Part shown: positions 42,329-49,303 of the stretch, one piece after another | Layout of the letters: every line of letters starts with the position of its first letter | Numbering within the stretch: position 1 is the first letter of the stretch | DNA from: an uncultured Alphaproteobacteria bacterium | GTDB taxonomy: Bacteria > Pseudomonadota > Alphaproteobacteria > RF32 > CAG-239 | Assembly (NCBI GenBank): GCA_910577205.1 | Contig: CAJTMA010000013.1 | Coordinates: 1 to 56,487, forward strand | Length of the DNA stretch: 56,487 bases | Direction of reading: 5' to 3' | Made by a program: the position numbers and the translations under genes | The notes under the pieces: generated by a model | Told to the model about the DNA's origin: nothing | The model's input: only the letters and a program-made list of their open reading frames with translations | The model's database searches: none

Positions 42329-42352
42329 AATCCTCCCCACCGGGGAGGATTT
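42329..42352 (+). terminator. Hairpin closing the phage cassette
   Basis: AATCCTCCCC and GGGGAGGATT form a perfect 10-bp stem with a 4-base loop; the T-run is short (TTAAAT), so termination strength is uncertain. Confidence 0.7.
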
Positions 42353-42420
42353 AAATCTGACATAATTATTATGCTTGAAATCTCCATAAAGAAAATTAGT
42401 TTATTGCACCGTCCATTCGG

Positions 42421-42615
42421 GCACATAGCCAGAGGGCAAAAGAGGGAAGCAACGCGTTGTCGGGGACACAGTCCTCAAAACAGCGGTTGCCGCCCCAGAC
42501 GCTGTCTGCCGGAACAATACGCTAGAGCACATAGCTTGAGAGCAAAAGAGGAAAGCAACGCGTTGTCGGGGACACAGTCCTCAAAACAGCGGTTGCCGCC
42601 CCAGACGCTGTCTGC
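42421..42615. repeat. Two-copy direct repeat, period 106 bp, in a gene-free stretch
   Basis: Units start at 42421 and 42527 and are nearly identical for about 90 bases, sharing GCAACGCGTTGTCGGGGACA, AACAGCGGTTGCCGCCCCAG and ACGCTGTCTGC. Each contains the palindrome CAACGCGTTG, a GGGGAC/GTCCTC hairpin and ACAGCG/CGCTGT arms. The 383-base interval 42320-42702 holds nothing else recognisable; an open frame over the repeat is probably not a gene. Confidence 0.85.
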
Positions 42616-42702
42616 TTCAGGCGCTGCCTGTGCTGACAGTTAAGGGTATTTTAAGAGTTTAGGGTTAAGGTCAGAACGATTAATATAATAAGGGATTAAG
42701 CG

Positions 42703-43404
42703 ATGAACGGCTTGATTACGGAAGAAGTTGCCCATATTCGGGGAAATCCGCAGAAATTAATCATTTTTCTGCACGGCTACATTGATAATTGCGAATGTTT
42801 GAGCCACCGAATTGAACCTTTTATAGACAGCTTTGAGAATACGGCGCTCCATTTACCGGAAGCTCCTTTGCCCTGTGAAATCCACGAAAGCAAACGCCAG
42901 TGGTTTTCCATGCATCGTTTTGACCCTGATGATGCGCGTAAGATAGTTCCGACACTAGACGAATGCTTGAAGATTTATGAAAGCATGGGGTTGGGATTTG
43001 AAGAAAGCTTTCAGTATCTGAACCGCTATATTGATAATTGCTTAGACTTATACCAGCTGGAATCAAAAGATTTGTACCTCTGCGGCTTTTCACAGGGGGC
43101 TATGCTGGCTGTCTATACGGCATTGCACCGGGAGAAAACAATAGGCGGCTGTATCAGTTTCAGCGGTTTGTTGGCTGCCAGTAGGATTTTCGAAAAACAT
43201 AAACCGTCGACACCGCCAATGCTTTTAATTCATGGAACGGCAGATAACCTTGTCCGTTACGGTGTGCAAGAATATTCGGCGCAGAAGTTGCGGAGTTACG
43301 GTTGTGCTGTTGAAACCTATACGGTTGCAGACGGTCAACACCGAATTACGGAAGACGGCATGAAAACAGCCAAAAGTTTTATTGATTCTCTGTCTGCCAA
43401 ATAG
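42703..43404 (+). CDS. Phospholipase/carboxylesterase-type alpha/beta hydrolase
   Basis: This 233-residue cytoplasmic serine esterase has FLHGYIDN (oxyanion region), nucleophile elbow CGFSQGAM, acid in HGTADNLVRY and His in DGQHRITEDG, in the order of the YpfH/Abhydrolase_2 family. Natural substrates of this family are usually short acyl esters. It lies just outside the phage cassette and follows the direct repeat. Confidence 0.9.
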   Translation: MNGLITEEVAHIRGNPQKLIIFLHGYIDNCECLSHRIEPFIDSFENTALHLPEAPLPCEIHESKRQWFSMHRFDPDDARKIVPTLDECLKIYESMGLGFEESFQYLNRYIDNCLDLYQLESKDLYLCGFSQGAMLAVYTALHREKTIGGCISFSGLLAASRIFEKHKPSTPPMLLIHGTADNLVRYGVQEYSAQKLRSYGCAVETYTVADGQHRITEDGMKTAKSFIDSLSAK

Positions 43405-43423
43405 CTATAATCCGGCATTCTGA

Positions 43424-44452
43424 TTACAAAAACGGCTGAACGCTGATAAGTCCGTTATCTTTAATTAACCTGTTTTCATTGCGCTCAATAGCCAATGGTG
43501 AATCTGCGCCGAGATTGCGTTCATAAATTTCACCATAATTTCCAATATCTTCAATAGACTTGCGCAGCCAGTTGGGGTTTAACCCGAACTTTGTCCATAG
43601 AGCAGGATTATCGCCTAACAGATTTTGCAGTGATAAATCTTTCGTGCCGATATTGATTTTAACATTTTGTGAAGTGATACCATGCTCTTCTGCCAGTTTG
43701 AGCGCATTGAAAATCCACTTAATAATGATGCGCAGTGTGTTGTTGTCTTTGGCGACAATTGCATACATCGGTTTAATGGCAATAGATTCGGGGAGCAGCA
43801 TTACTTCATCGCTATTTTCAAAACGCGAGGTGAGAATGTTTTTCAGATAGATGGAATTTCCTGTTAAAAGCGGACAGCGTTTAAGTAAAAAAGCTTCCGT
43901 AGCGCGCTGCTGTAGTTTGAAGGGCAGGGGAATTAAGTCCAGTTTATATTTGTTACTGTAGTTTTGTAAATTATAAAAATCGGCACTGTCGCTGATAACA
44001 CAGACTTTTGAACCTTTATACGCCTCCATTGAGGATGCGCCCTCAATCCGCCGGGCTAAAAACATCTGCTGGTCATAGTATAAAATGTCGACAGGCATGG
44101 ATTTAAAGGAAATTTCCGTTCCTGCGGAAAAGGGAGCAGAACTAAGCATAACGTCAATTTTATTCGTTGACAAAGCGCGGGTAATACCTTCCGGACGAAC
44201 ATCGACCATAGTGAAACGGTCACTGCGGTTAAAAATAGCTTGGGAGATAGCTTTGCAGATGTCCGCGTCAAAGCCGCGCCAAAAGCCGTCTTCGTCTTTG
44301 TGGGCATAATACTTAGAGTTTAAGTCTGTTCCGCAGCGAACCTGTCCCCGGGTTTGAATGTAACGCAAACCGGCATCAGCAGCAGCTTGTGCGGAAACCG
44401 TATTGATAAGCGAAAACCATAAAAAACAGAGGGAAAAGCGCAAAAGTGTCAT
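43424..44452 (-). CDS. Amino-acid ABC transporter substrate-binding protein, AapJ-like
   Basis: This 342-residue exported protein has a signal peptide ending near VSAQA. A periplasmic SBP_bac_3-type domain shows GQVRCGTDLNSKYYAHKDEDGFWRG-like ligand region, FDADICKAIS and VDVRPEGITRALSTNKIDV. It resembles general L-amino-acid binding proteins (AapJ/BztA). No permease or ATPase gene is adjacent, so partners must be elsewhere or it acts as a sensor. I chose ATG 44452; a TTG at 44464 is the alternative. Confidence 0.88.
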   Translation of the reverse strand: MTLLRFSLCFLWFSLINTVSAQAAADAGLRYIQTRGQVRCGTDLNSKYYAHKDEDGFWRGFDADICKAISQAIFNRSDRFTMVDVRPEGITRALSTNKIDVMLSSAPFSAGTEISFKSMPVDILYYDQQMFLARRIEGASSMEAYKGSKVCVISDSADFYNLQNYSNKYKLDLIPLPFKLQQRATEAFLLKRCPLLTGNSIYLKNILTSRFENSDEVMLLPESIAIKPMYAIVAKDNNTLRIIIKWIFNALKLAEEHGITSQNVKINIGTKDLSLQNLLGDNPALWTKFGLNPNWLRKSIEDIGNYGEIYERNLGADSPLAIERNENRLIKDNGLISVQPFL

Positions 44453-44514
44453 TTTATTAACCAATATTGTCGTATACTATTCTTAGAATATGTAAATAAT
44501 ATAAGGCAAATTTC

Positions 44515-45183
44515 ATGAAAAGTAACTTTTTTTTGCGACTTATCATCGTTAGTTTGTGCCTGTTAGGCGCTGCCCCACTGCAGGCGCAGCCTATTACCGA
44601 GCCACAGGCCAGAGCTTGGGTGCAGGAAAAAGGCGAAAGCTTGTTAAATGCCTTTTCCGAAACAGATTTGACAGCGCGCTATGCCAAACTGGATGAGATG
44701 TTTGTGAACTATATCGATTTGGATTATATCTCCAAATTTGTGTTAGGAAAATACTGGCGTCAACTGGATGAGGAAGGGCAGCAGAATTATCAGCAATTGT
44801 TCCGCCGATATGCCTTAAGTGTTTACAAAAGCTTCCCGCTTGAATTTGATACTTCTCAAATTGATTTCAGCATAAATAAAGTCAGAATTGAACGAGAATT
44901 TGCCAATGTGACTGCCGCTATCCGCTTTTCCATGGGGAATAATCCCAATGAAAAGCAAAGCATATTGGTTTCTTTCAGATTGAATAACCGTGACGGCAAC
45001 CTCCGTATTGTCGATTTAAAATTGGGCGAAAGCAGTCTGATTTTGTCTTACCGCAGCCGTTTCTATGAGATGATAGCTAATGATGACGAAGACTTAGGGT
45101 GGTTTATCGAAGATTTGCAAATGATAACAGAGTCCACCGAAAAACAAAACCAATTAAAACTTGAACAACAGGAATATCTTTAA
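44515..45183 (+). CDS. mlaC: MlaC-type phospholipid-binding protein
   Basis: This 222-residue periplasmic protein has a signal peptide ending near LQAQP, then YIDLDYISKFVLGKYWR and EEGQQNYQQLFRRYALSVYKS, typical of MlaC/Ttg2D, which carries phospholipids between outer-membrane MlaA and the inner-membrane MlaFEDB complex. The other mla genes are not in the window. Its stop lies in the loop of a strong terminator. Confidence 0.93.
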   Translation: MKSNFFLRLIIVSLCLLGAAPLQAQPITEPQARAWVQEKGESLLNAFSETDLTARYAKLDEMFVNYIDLDYISKFVLGKYWRQLDEEGQQNYQQLFRRYALSVYKSFPLEFDTSQIDFSINKVRIEREFANVTAAIRFSMGNNPNEKQSILVSFRLNNRDGNLRIVDLKLGESSLILSYRSRFYEMIANDDEDLGWFIEDLQMITESTEKQNQLKLEQQEYL

Positions 45184-45202
45184 CAGATATTCCTGTTTTT
45201 TT
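45168..45202 (+). terminator. Terminator containing the mlaC stop in its loop
   Basis: ACAGGAATATCT and AGATATTCCTGT form a perfect 12-bp stem; the 5-base loop includes the TAA at 45181-45183; a T-run follows. Confidence 0.93.
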
Positions 45203-45208
45203 ATGTCG

Positions 45209-46027
45209 TTAATAAGCAATAACCGGCCTGACATAAGGATTATAATCGTCCTTAAAAGTGTTGCCTCGCGAGCCGTTATTCATAGAAAAATGCCATGCAT
45301 AAGTATTGCTGAGTTCTGTAGATGACCAATAATATGTATCTTTCAAGGCTACGGCGTTGGAGTTGCTTAAAAGTGTTAATGTTGCAGTAAGATTGTTTTT
45401 GATATCATAAATATTTTGTAAATCTCTCATACTTGGTAAAAACCACCTGTTTCTTTTACAGAAATCTTTTGTGCAACCGCTTGGTTGATAGTTATTAATT
45501 GCAGTTGCCGCCGGCGTGCTGCCGCAATTGCTTCCGCAAGATAAGATTAATCTTGTATTGGAGCGGCCATCTGTGCCGCAAGTAATGGGCGTTGAGCGTA
45601 TGCCTGTTAGGATATCTGAAGTACTACAGTTTGATAAACTTGGGATATCATATGAATTGCTTGCCCAAGCCATTTTTTCACTTCCGGCAGTTCCGTCTTT
45701 CTTCACGTCAGTCAGCGCCACCGCCAAACGGCTGGTTGTATCAAAGACCACACCTATAGGCGTTTTTTCTGTAATGATTTCTTTACTGACTGTTCCGTCG
45801 CCATAGAGGATAGGTAGTTCAGCCTGAGGACGAGGAACTGCGGCTTTTTTACAAAAGACTTTTGATGTATCTGTGGGACACTTAACGGTGATTTTCCCCT
45901 CGCAGTCAGCAGCGGTCATCTTGTAGCCTAAAGAAGTGCAATCGGGTGCAAGTACACAAGCGGCTTGAACCATAATGGCATAAGACGCTGTACAACAAAA
46001 CACAGAAACACACAGGGACATTTTCAT
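45209..46027 (-). CDS. Secreted Lcl/DUF1566-type domain protein
   Basis: This 272-residue paralogue of the proteins at 5973 and 15638 starts MKMSLCVSVFCCTASYAIM, then a Cys-rich N-terminal part (CEGKITVKCPTD). One domain follows: LPILYGDGT, TPIGVVFDTTSRLAVALTD, NNYQPSGC, WFLPSMRDLQNIY, YYWSSTEL, YVRPVIAY. The N-terminal third is nearly identical to the two-domain protein, whereas the segment between YWSSTE and YVRPV is the most divergent, which would be the exposed face in a lectin-like fold. Confidence 0.88.
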   Translation of the reverse strand: MKMSLCVSVFCCTASYAIMVQAACVLAPDCTSLGYKMTAADCEGKITVKCPTDTSKVFCKKAAVPRPQAELPILYGDGTVSKEIITEKTPIGVVFDTTSRLAVALTDVKKDGTAGSEKMAWASNSYDIPSLSNCSTSDILTGIRSTPITCGTDGRSNTRLILSCGSNCGSTPAATAINNYQPSGCTKDFCKRNRWFLPSMRDLQNIYDIKNNLTATLTLLSNSNAVALKDTYYWSSTELSNTYAWHFSMNNGSRGNTFKDDYNPYVRPVIAY

Positions 46028-46150
46028 GGCACACCTCGTAGATATTACTAAATCAAAACCTGAATTCAGAATATCACACTATCAGGTGTTTGTAAAGGTG
46101 TTATGAGCGTCGGGTTTATTTTTGGCTAAAGGAAGTAGATAGTTTGGGTG
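46028..46150 (-). promoter_or_regulatory. Shared surface-protein promoter and leader, copy C
   Basis: On the minus strand TTTACA (46091-46096), 17 bases, TATTCT (46068-46073), then 40 bases to the ATG at 46027. Leader and the upstream CTACTTCC block match copies A and B. Confidence 0.85.
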
Positions 46151-46165
46151 GTATTGCTATCGTAT

Positions 46166-46220
46166 TTAAACGCCCGCGTTATGCTGAGGAACACTGTGAC
46201 GAAGCATCCAATTCCCCAAG
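46166..46220. repeat. Dispersed intergenic repeat, copy 2
   Basis: Contains GAGGAACACTGTGACGAAGC then ATCCAATTCCCCAA, matching 15780-15833 with few differences and in the same place relative to the DUF1566 leader. The flanks beyond it differ. Confidence 0.7.
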
Positions 46221-46269
46221 TGGCGTAACGTCAATTGAGATGTTGATTATTTTTCATATCTGTTCGCAA

Positions 46270-46300
46270 ATAAAAAACCTCCAATTTATGGAGGTTTTCA
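46270..46300 (-). terminator. Terminator of the M23 peptidase gene
   Basis: On the minus strand AAAACCTCCA and TGGAGGTTTT form a 10-bp stem around a 5-base loop, followed by TTATT. Confidence 0.88.
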
Positions 46301-46302
46301 TT

Positions 46303-47799
46303 TTATTTTTCAGCCATTTTAGCTGGTTCATTTTGAGCAAACATTGTCTTATATGTTTGTTTAAGTTCTGCAACTTGCTGTTTGAATTTCGTTAAATTAT
46401 TTCCAGCCAGGTTTTCGCCGGCAGCGGCTTTAATTTTCAACGGATTAACGCGGCGGCCGTTTTGGACGACTTCATAGTGCAGGTGCGGTCCTGTTGAGCG
46501 TCCGGTGCTGCCGACATAGCCGATAACTTGTCCCTGCTTGACTCTGACACCGGGACGAATACCCTTAGCAAAGCTTTTCATATGCCCATAAGCGGTTGAG
46601 TATTCTGAGTTATGACGGATTTTGATGTAGTTGCCATAACCGCCGTTATATTTAGCCACCTGAACCACACCATCGCCTCCGGCATAAATAGCCGTGCCGC
46701 TGGGGGCTGCATAGTCCACACCCCAGTGAACAATTGTTCTCTTCAGAATCGGGTGTCTTCTCTTGCCAAAGGGGGATGAAATACGAGCTCTTTGGAAAGC
46801 CAAAGGCTTGCGGTGCAAAGTCCGCTTCATGGCTAAGCCTTTTTCATTGTAATAATCGACATTGCCGTTTTTATCTGCAAAACGATAGAGTTCGATTCTT
46901 GTTTTGCGCAAAACCAGGCCGGCATAAAGAATATTGCCGGTTTTGATGACTTCGCCGCTGGGGGTAATATGGTTTTCATAAATAACTTCAAACTTATCGC
47001 CGCTGTGAACATCGCGTCTGAAATCAACGGATTGTCCGAAAATATTGCTGAATTTAGCGACGATTTTTCCCGGAACGCCTTGTTTGCGCATAGAAACCGA
47101 TAAAGAGCCTTGAATTGTGCCTGAGGCATTGTTGATTTCTTCTAACAATTCGTCTTTTTCAGCCTTGGCAATATATTCGTTTTGGTCGTTTCTTTCCAAG
47201 ATGTAACGTTGCCCGGATTTAGGCTCAATAACAATGCTGTCTAACGAAAGCATTTCATGGGTTTGAATATCTTCTGTCAGGGAAACGATAATTTTTTGAC
47301 CGATGCGCAAGCTGGCCGGGTCATAAATTTTCTTAAACTTGGAATAAAAAGCATGAGCCTGATTGTAATCCAACCCCAAGGAAGAAATCAGCGAAATAAA
47401 AGTGTCGCCTTTAGAAACAGTCAGTTCTTTTTCAACATTTTTTTCCTTCACATTAACCATGTTATATAAGGATTTTATGTTATCTAAAGATTTTTCGGGA
47501 TAAAGAGTCGGCTCGGCAGAATCTTCCATACTGCGATCTAATGCATTTTCAAGCATAATATAATTAATTGTGTCGGTCGGAGTAATAGACGCATTCACAT
47601 CATTATTGTTGGTTAAGGACAAAATGAACGCAACGGTAATCGCCGCAGCATAGCCGAGCGCAATAACCTTATGGTTGTCGCGGCGTTTGACGGCTAATTT
47701 AATATAGCGCAAACGTTTGATGTCTATTTTTAGCAGCCCTGCGAGCTTCTGGGCATCAACGTCTATATGTTTTTTAAGTAAATTCATTTGCTTAACCAT
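46303..47799 (-). CDS. M23 metallopeptidase, MepM-like
   Basis: This 498-residue protein has a cytoplasmic N terminus of about 45 residues, a membrane helix (VIALGYAAAITVAFILSL), a LysM/OapA-like segment (VSKGDTFISLISSLG, LRIGQKIIVSL), a beta-rich middle and a C-terminal Peptidase_M23 domain with HWGVDYAAPSGT, YGHMKSF and HLHYEV as zinc and catalytic motifs. This organisation is that of MepM/NlpD-like endopeptidases that cut peptide cross-links. The start is uncertain: ATG 47799, GTG 47805 and ATG 47787 are all open with no clear ribosome site. Confidence 0.92.
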   Translation of the reverse strand: MVKQMNLLKKHIDVDAQKLAGLLKIDIKRLRYIKLAVKRRDNHKVIALGYAAAITVAFILSLTNNNDVNASITPTDTINYIMLENALDRSMEDSAEPTLYPEKSLDNIKSLYNMVNVKEKNVEKELTVSKGDTFISLISSLGLDYNQAHAFYSKFKKIYDPASLRIGQKIIVSLTEDIQTHEMLSLDSIVIEPKSGQRYILERNDQNEYIAKAEKDELLEEINNASGTIQGSLSVSMRKQGVPGKIVAKFSNIFGQSVDFRRDVHSGDKFEVIYENHITPSGEVIKTGNILYAGLVLRKTRIELYRFADKNGNVDYYNEKGLAMKRTLHRKPLAFQRARISSPFGKRRHPILKRTIVHWGVDYAAPSGTAIYAGGDGVVQVAKYNGGYGNYIKIRHNSEYSTAYGHMKSFAKGIRPGVRVKQGQVIGYVGSTGRSTGPHLHYEVVQNGRRVNPLKIKAAAGENLAGNNLTKFKQQVAELKQTYKTMFAQNEPAKMAEK

Positions 47800-47960
47800 A
47801 TGCACAAATTAATCTTTGTCCGGAAATAAAATTCACGAATGTCTGGTGAAATATATTTTATTATAACGGAAACGCCAAGAATTTTCTAGTTCTAATGTGT
47901 ATAAGTACGTATATAAAACCATGGTATATAAAATATTTTGCAAAATACGCAAAAAAGTTC

Positions 47961-47989
47961 TTGCTTTTATTTTTTTTGTTGTTTATAAG
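47961..47989 (+). promoter_or_regulatory. Promoter of tRNA-Asp
   Basis: TTGCTT (47961-47966), 17 bases, TATAAG (47984-47989), about 15 bases ahead of the tRNA 5' end, a typical stable-RNA layout. Confidence 0.6.
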
Positions 47990-48003
47990 AGAAAACGTCC
48001 CAT

Positions 48004-48080
48004 GGGGGTGTAGCTCAGCTGGTTAGAGCGCCTGCCTGTCACGCAGGAGGTCGCGGGTTCGAGCCCCGTCACTCCCGCCA
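48004..48080 (+). tRNA. tRNA-Asp (GTC anticodon)
   Basis: A 77-base cloverleaf: acceptor GGGGGTG pairs with CACTCCC (one G-U), D-arm AGCTCAGCTGGTTAGAGC, anticodon loop CTGTCAC with GTC, T-arm GGGTTCGAGCCC, discriminator G and an encoded CCA end. Confidence 0.97.
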
Positions 48081-48121
48081 TTAAAAAAGCCCGCCTTGCG
48101 CGGGCTTTTTTAATGGCATAG
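48062..48121. repeat. 60-bp direct repeat, left copy (tRNA-Asp 3' end plus terminator)
   Basis: Starts AGCCCCGTCACTCCCGCCA and ends GGCATAG. The right copy at 48271-48330 is identical over 60 bases. Duplication of a tRNA 3' end is the usual footprint of site-specific integration. Confidence 0.92.
48081..48114 (+). terminator. Terminator of tRNA-Asp
   Basis: AAAAAAGCCCGC and GCGGGCTTTTTT form a perfect stem with T-run right after CCA. An identical copy follows at 48290-48323. Confidence 0.93.
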
Positions 48122-48270
48122 GGGCTCGAACCCTTTAGGGCTGGAGGAATAAGAAATGCCAAAGTAATGGCATTTCTTAGACGACAGGTGAAGTTTTGTT
48201 AAAGAGTGATTGAGCGAAAGCGATAAGAGCGAATGTTACAAAACGAACTCCCGAGCAGCATTAGCTGCGC
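48122..48270. other. 149-bp hairpin-rich segment between the tRNA repeats
   Basis: No gene. Contains TAAGAAATGCC/GGCATTTCTTA (11-bp stem), GTTTTGT/ACAAAAC arms and GCAGC/GCTGC near the right end. At its left edge GGGGCTCGAACCC (48121-48133) is the exact inverse of the tRNA T-arm segment 48055-48067. Confidence 0.75.
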
Positions 48271-48330
48271 AGCCCCGTCACTCCCGCCATTAAAAAAGCC
48301 CGCCTTGCGCGGGCTTTTTTAATGGCATAG
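48271..48330. repeat. 60-bp direct repeat, right copy
   Basis: Identical to 48062-48121, 209 bases further on. It includes the last 19 bases of tRNA-Asp and its terminator but not the rest of the tRNA, so no second functional tRNA is present. Confidence 0.92.
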
Positions 48331-48435
48331 ATGGTGCGCGTGAAGATGTGGCTCTAATGATAAAAACAGGTTTGCAGAATTCATCTGGATTTTTCTGAAA
48401 AAGATGTGTATATTATCAATTCAGAGGAATTGCAT

Positions 48436-48840
48436 ATGGTAAAAACAGAAACAAATTTTGGAATTATCGGCAAGCTTAAAAATATCGTCCGCAAAACGGG
48501 GAATGTTTTTTTTCGCGGCGGCCGGGATCGCGGGATAACGGAAGAAATCGCCCGCAAGATTCAAAAGACAGCTTATGAAACGCTTCATTCGGGGCATAAA
48601 GAAACGTTTACGCCGCCATATAAGCATATAGCCGAGCAGCTGCAGGTTACTGATGACATGATTTATCGGGCGGCGGTATACCGTCTGACACATATTGCGG
48701 CTAATGAAGACAAATTGGCCGCAGATATTCTCAGTATTCTTGAACTGCAGTTGCAACGTACGGATCGTTCAAAAGAACAGCAGGATTATATCCGCGATAA
48801 GATAACGTATATTAAAAAGGTGCGAAATTCTAAACCATGA
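48436..48840 (+). CDS. Hypothetical protein after the tRNA-Asp repeats
   Basis: This 134-residue basic, soluble protein has a long helical middle (EEIARKIQKTAYETLHSG) and IAEQLQVTDDMIYRAAVYRLTHIA, which faintly resembles a helix-turn-helix, and a Lys-rich end. I do not recognise a family. I chose ATG 48436 behind AGAGGA. It overlaps the next gene by 4 bases (ATGA), so the two probably act together. Confidence 0.75.
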   Translation: MVKTETNFGIIGKLKNIVRKTGNVFFRGGRDRGITEEIARKIQKTAYETLHSGHKETFTPPYKHIAEQLQVTDDMIYRAAVYRLTHIAANEDKLAADILSILELQLQRTDRSKEQQDYIRDKITYIKKVRNSKP

Positions 48841-49286
48841 CTAAAAACAATAATTCAGATACTTTAGAACCGGTTAAGCCCAGTTGGGCCCGCCGGATTA
48901 TTATTGCCGCTCTGCGTTCGCCGATAGGGGCGATTTTGTTGTTGGCATTTTTGTATTTTGCTTTTCAGGCATATGTTTTGCACGCCAGTCCGGCAATGAA
49001 TAAGCTTTATATGCTGGGCATTGTTTTTTTGTGGCTGTTTTGGTTTGTTGCCAAAAATATTTTCAAAGTGGTGCTGCTGGCTGTTGCCATCGCTTACGGC
49101 GCTTATAGCTATCATACTTATGCCAACCGCCATGTGGCACAATGCGAATCTTCCGGAGGATATTGGAACAAACAGACGCAAAAATGTGAAGAAAAAACAG
49201 GATTTTGGGCGGGGGTTTTCAGAAGGTTTAATGATTTGGCCGACTATGCCGCCAAAGGCGAAGAAAATAAAAAGGCTTCTAATTAG
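48837..49286 (+). CDS. Hypothetical membrane protein
   Basis: This 149-residue protein has about three hydrophobic stretches (residues 30-50, 56-75 and 77-92), then a soluble tail with two Cys (QCESSGGYW, QKCEEKTGF) that could form a disulfide or bind metal. Unknown family. The stop codon lies inside a terminator hairpin shared with glmS. Confidence 0.75.
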   Translation: MTKNNNSDTLEPVKPSWARRIIIAALRSPIGAILLLAFLYFAFQAYVLHASPAMNKLYMLGIVFLWLFWFVAKNIFKVVLLAVAIAYGAYSYHTYANRHVAQCESSGGYWNKQTQKCEEKTGFWAGVFRRFNDLADYAAKGEENKKASN

Positions 49287-49298
49287 AAGCCTTTTTTC
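49270..49298. terminator. Bidirectional terminator between the membrane protein and glmS
   Basis: AAAAGGCTTCTA and TAGAAGCCTTTT form a perfect stem with A-run and T-run on either side, serving both converging genes. The TAG/TAA stop is in the loop. Confidence 0.9.
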
Positions 49299-49303
49299 TT
49301 TGC

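Noticed and set aside
42421..42615. CRISPR array
   Set aside because: Only two units of about 90 bases with nearly identical content and no unique spacers of regular size.
42371..42643. A 90-codon open frame across the direct repeat
   Set aside because: No ribosome site, composition follows the repeat, and no protein-like hydrophobic pattern.
48271..48330. Second tRNA
   Set aside because: Only the 3' T-stem/acceptor part and terminator are repeated; no anticodon or D-arm precedes it.
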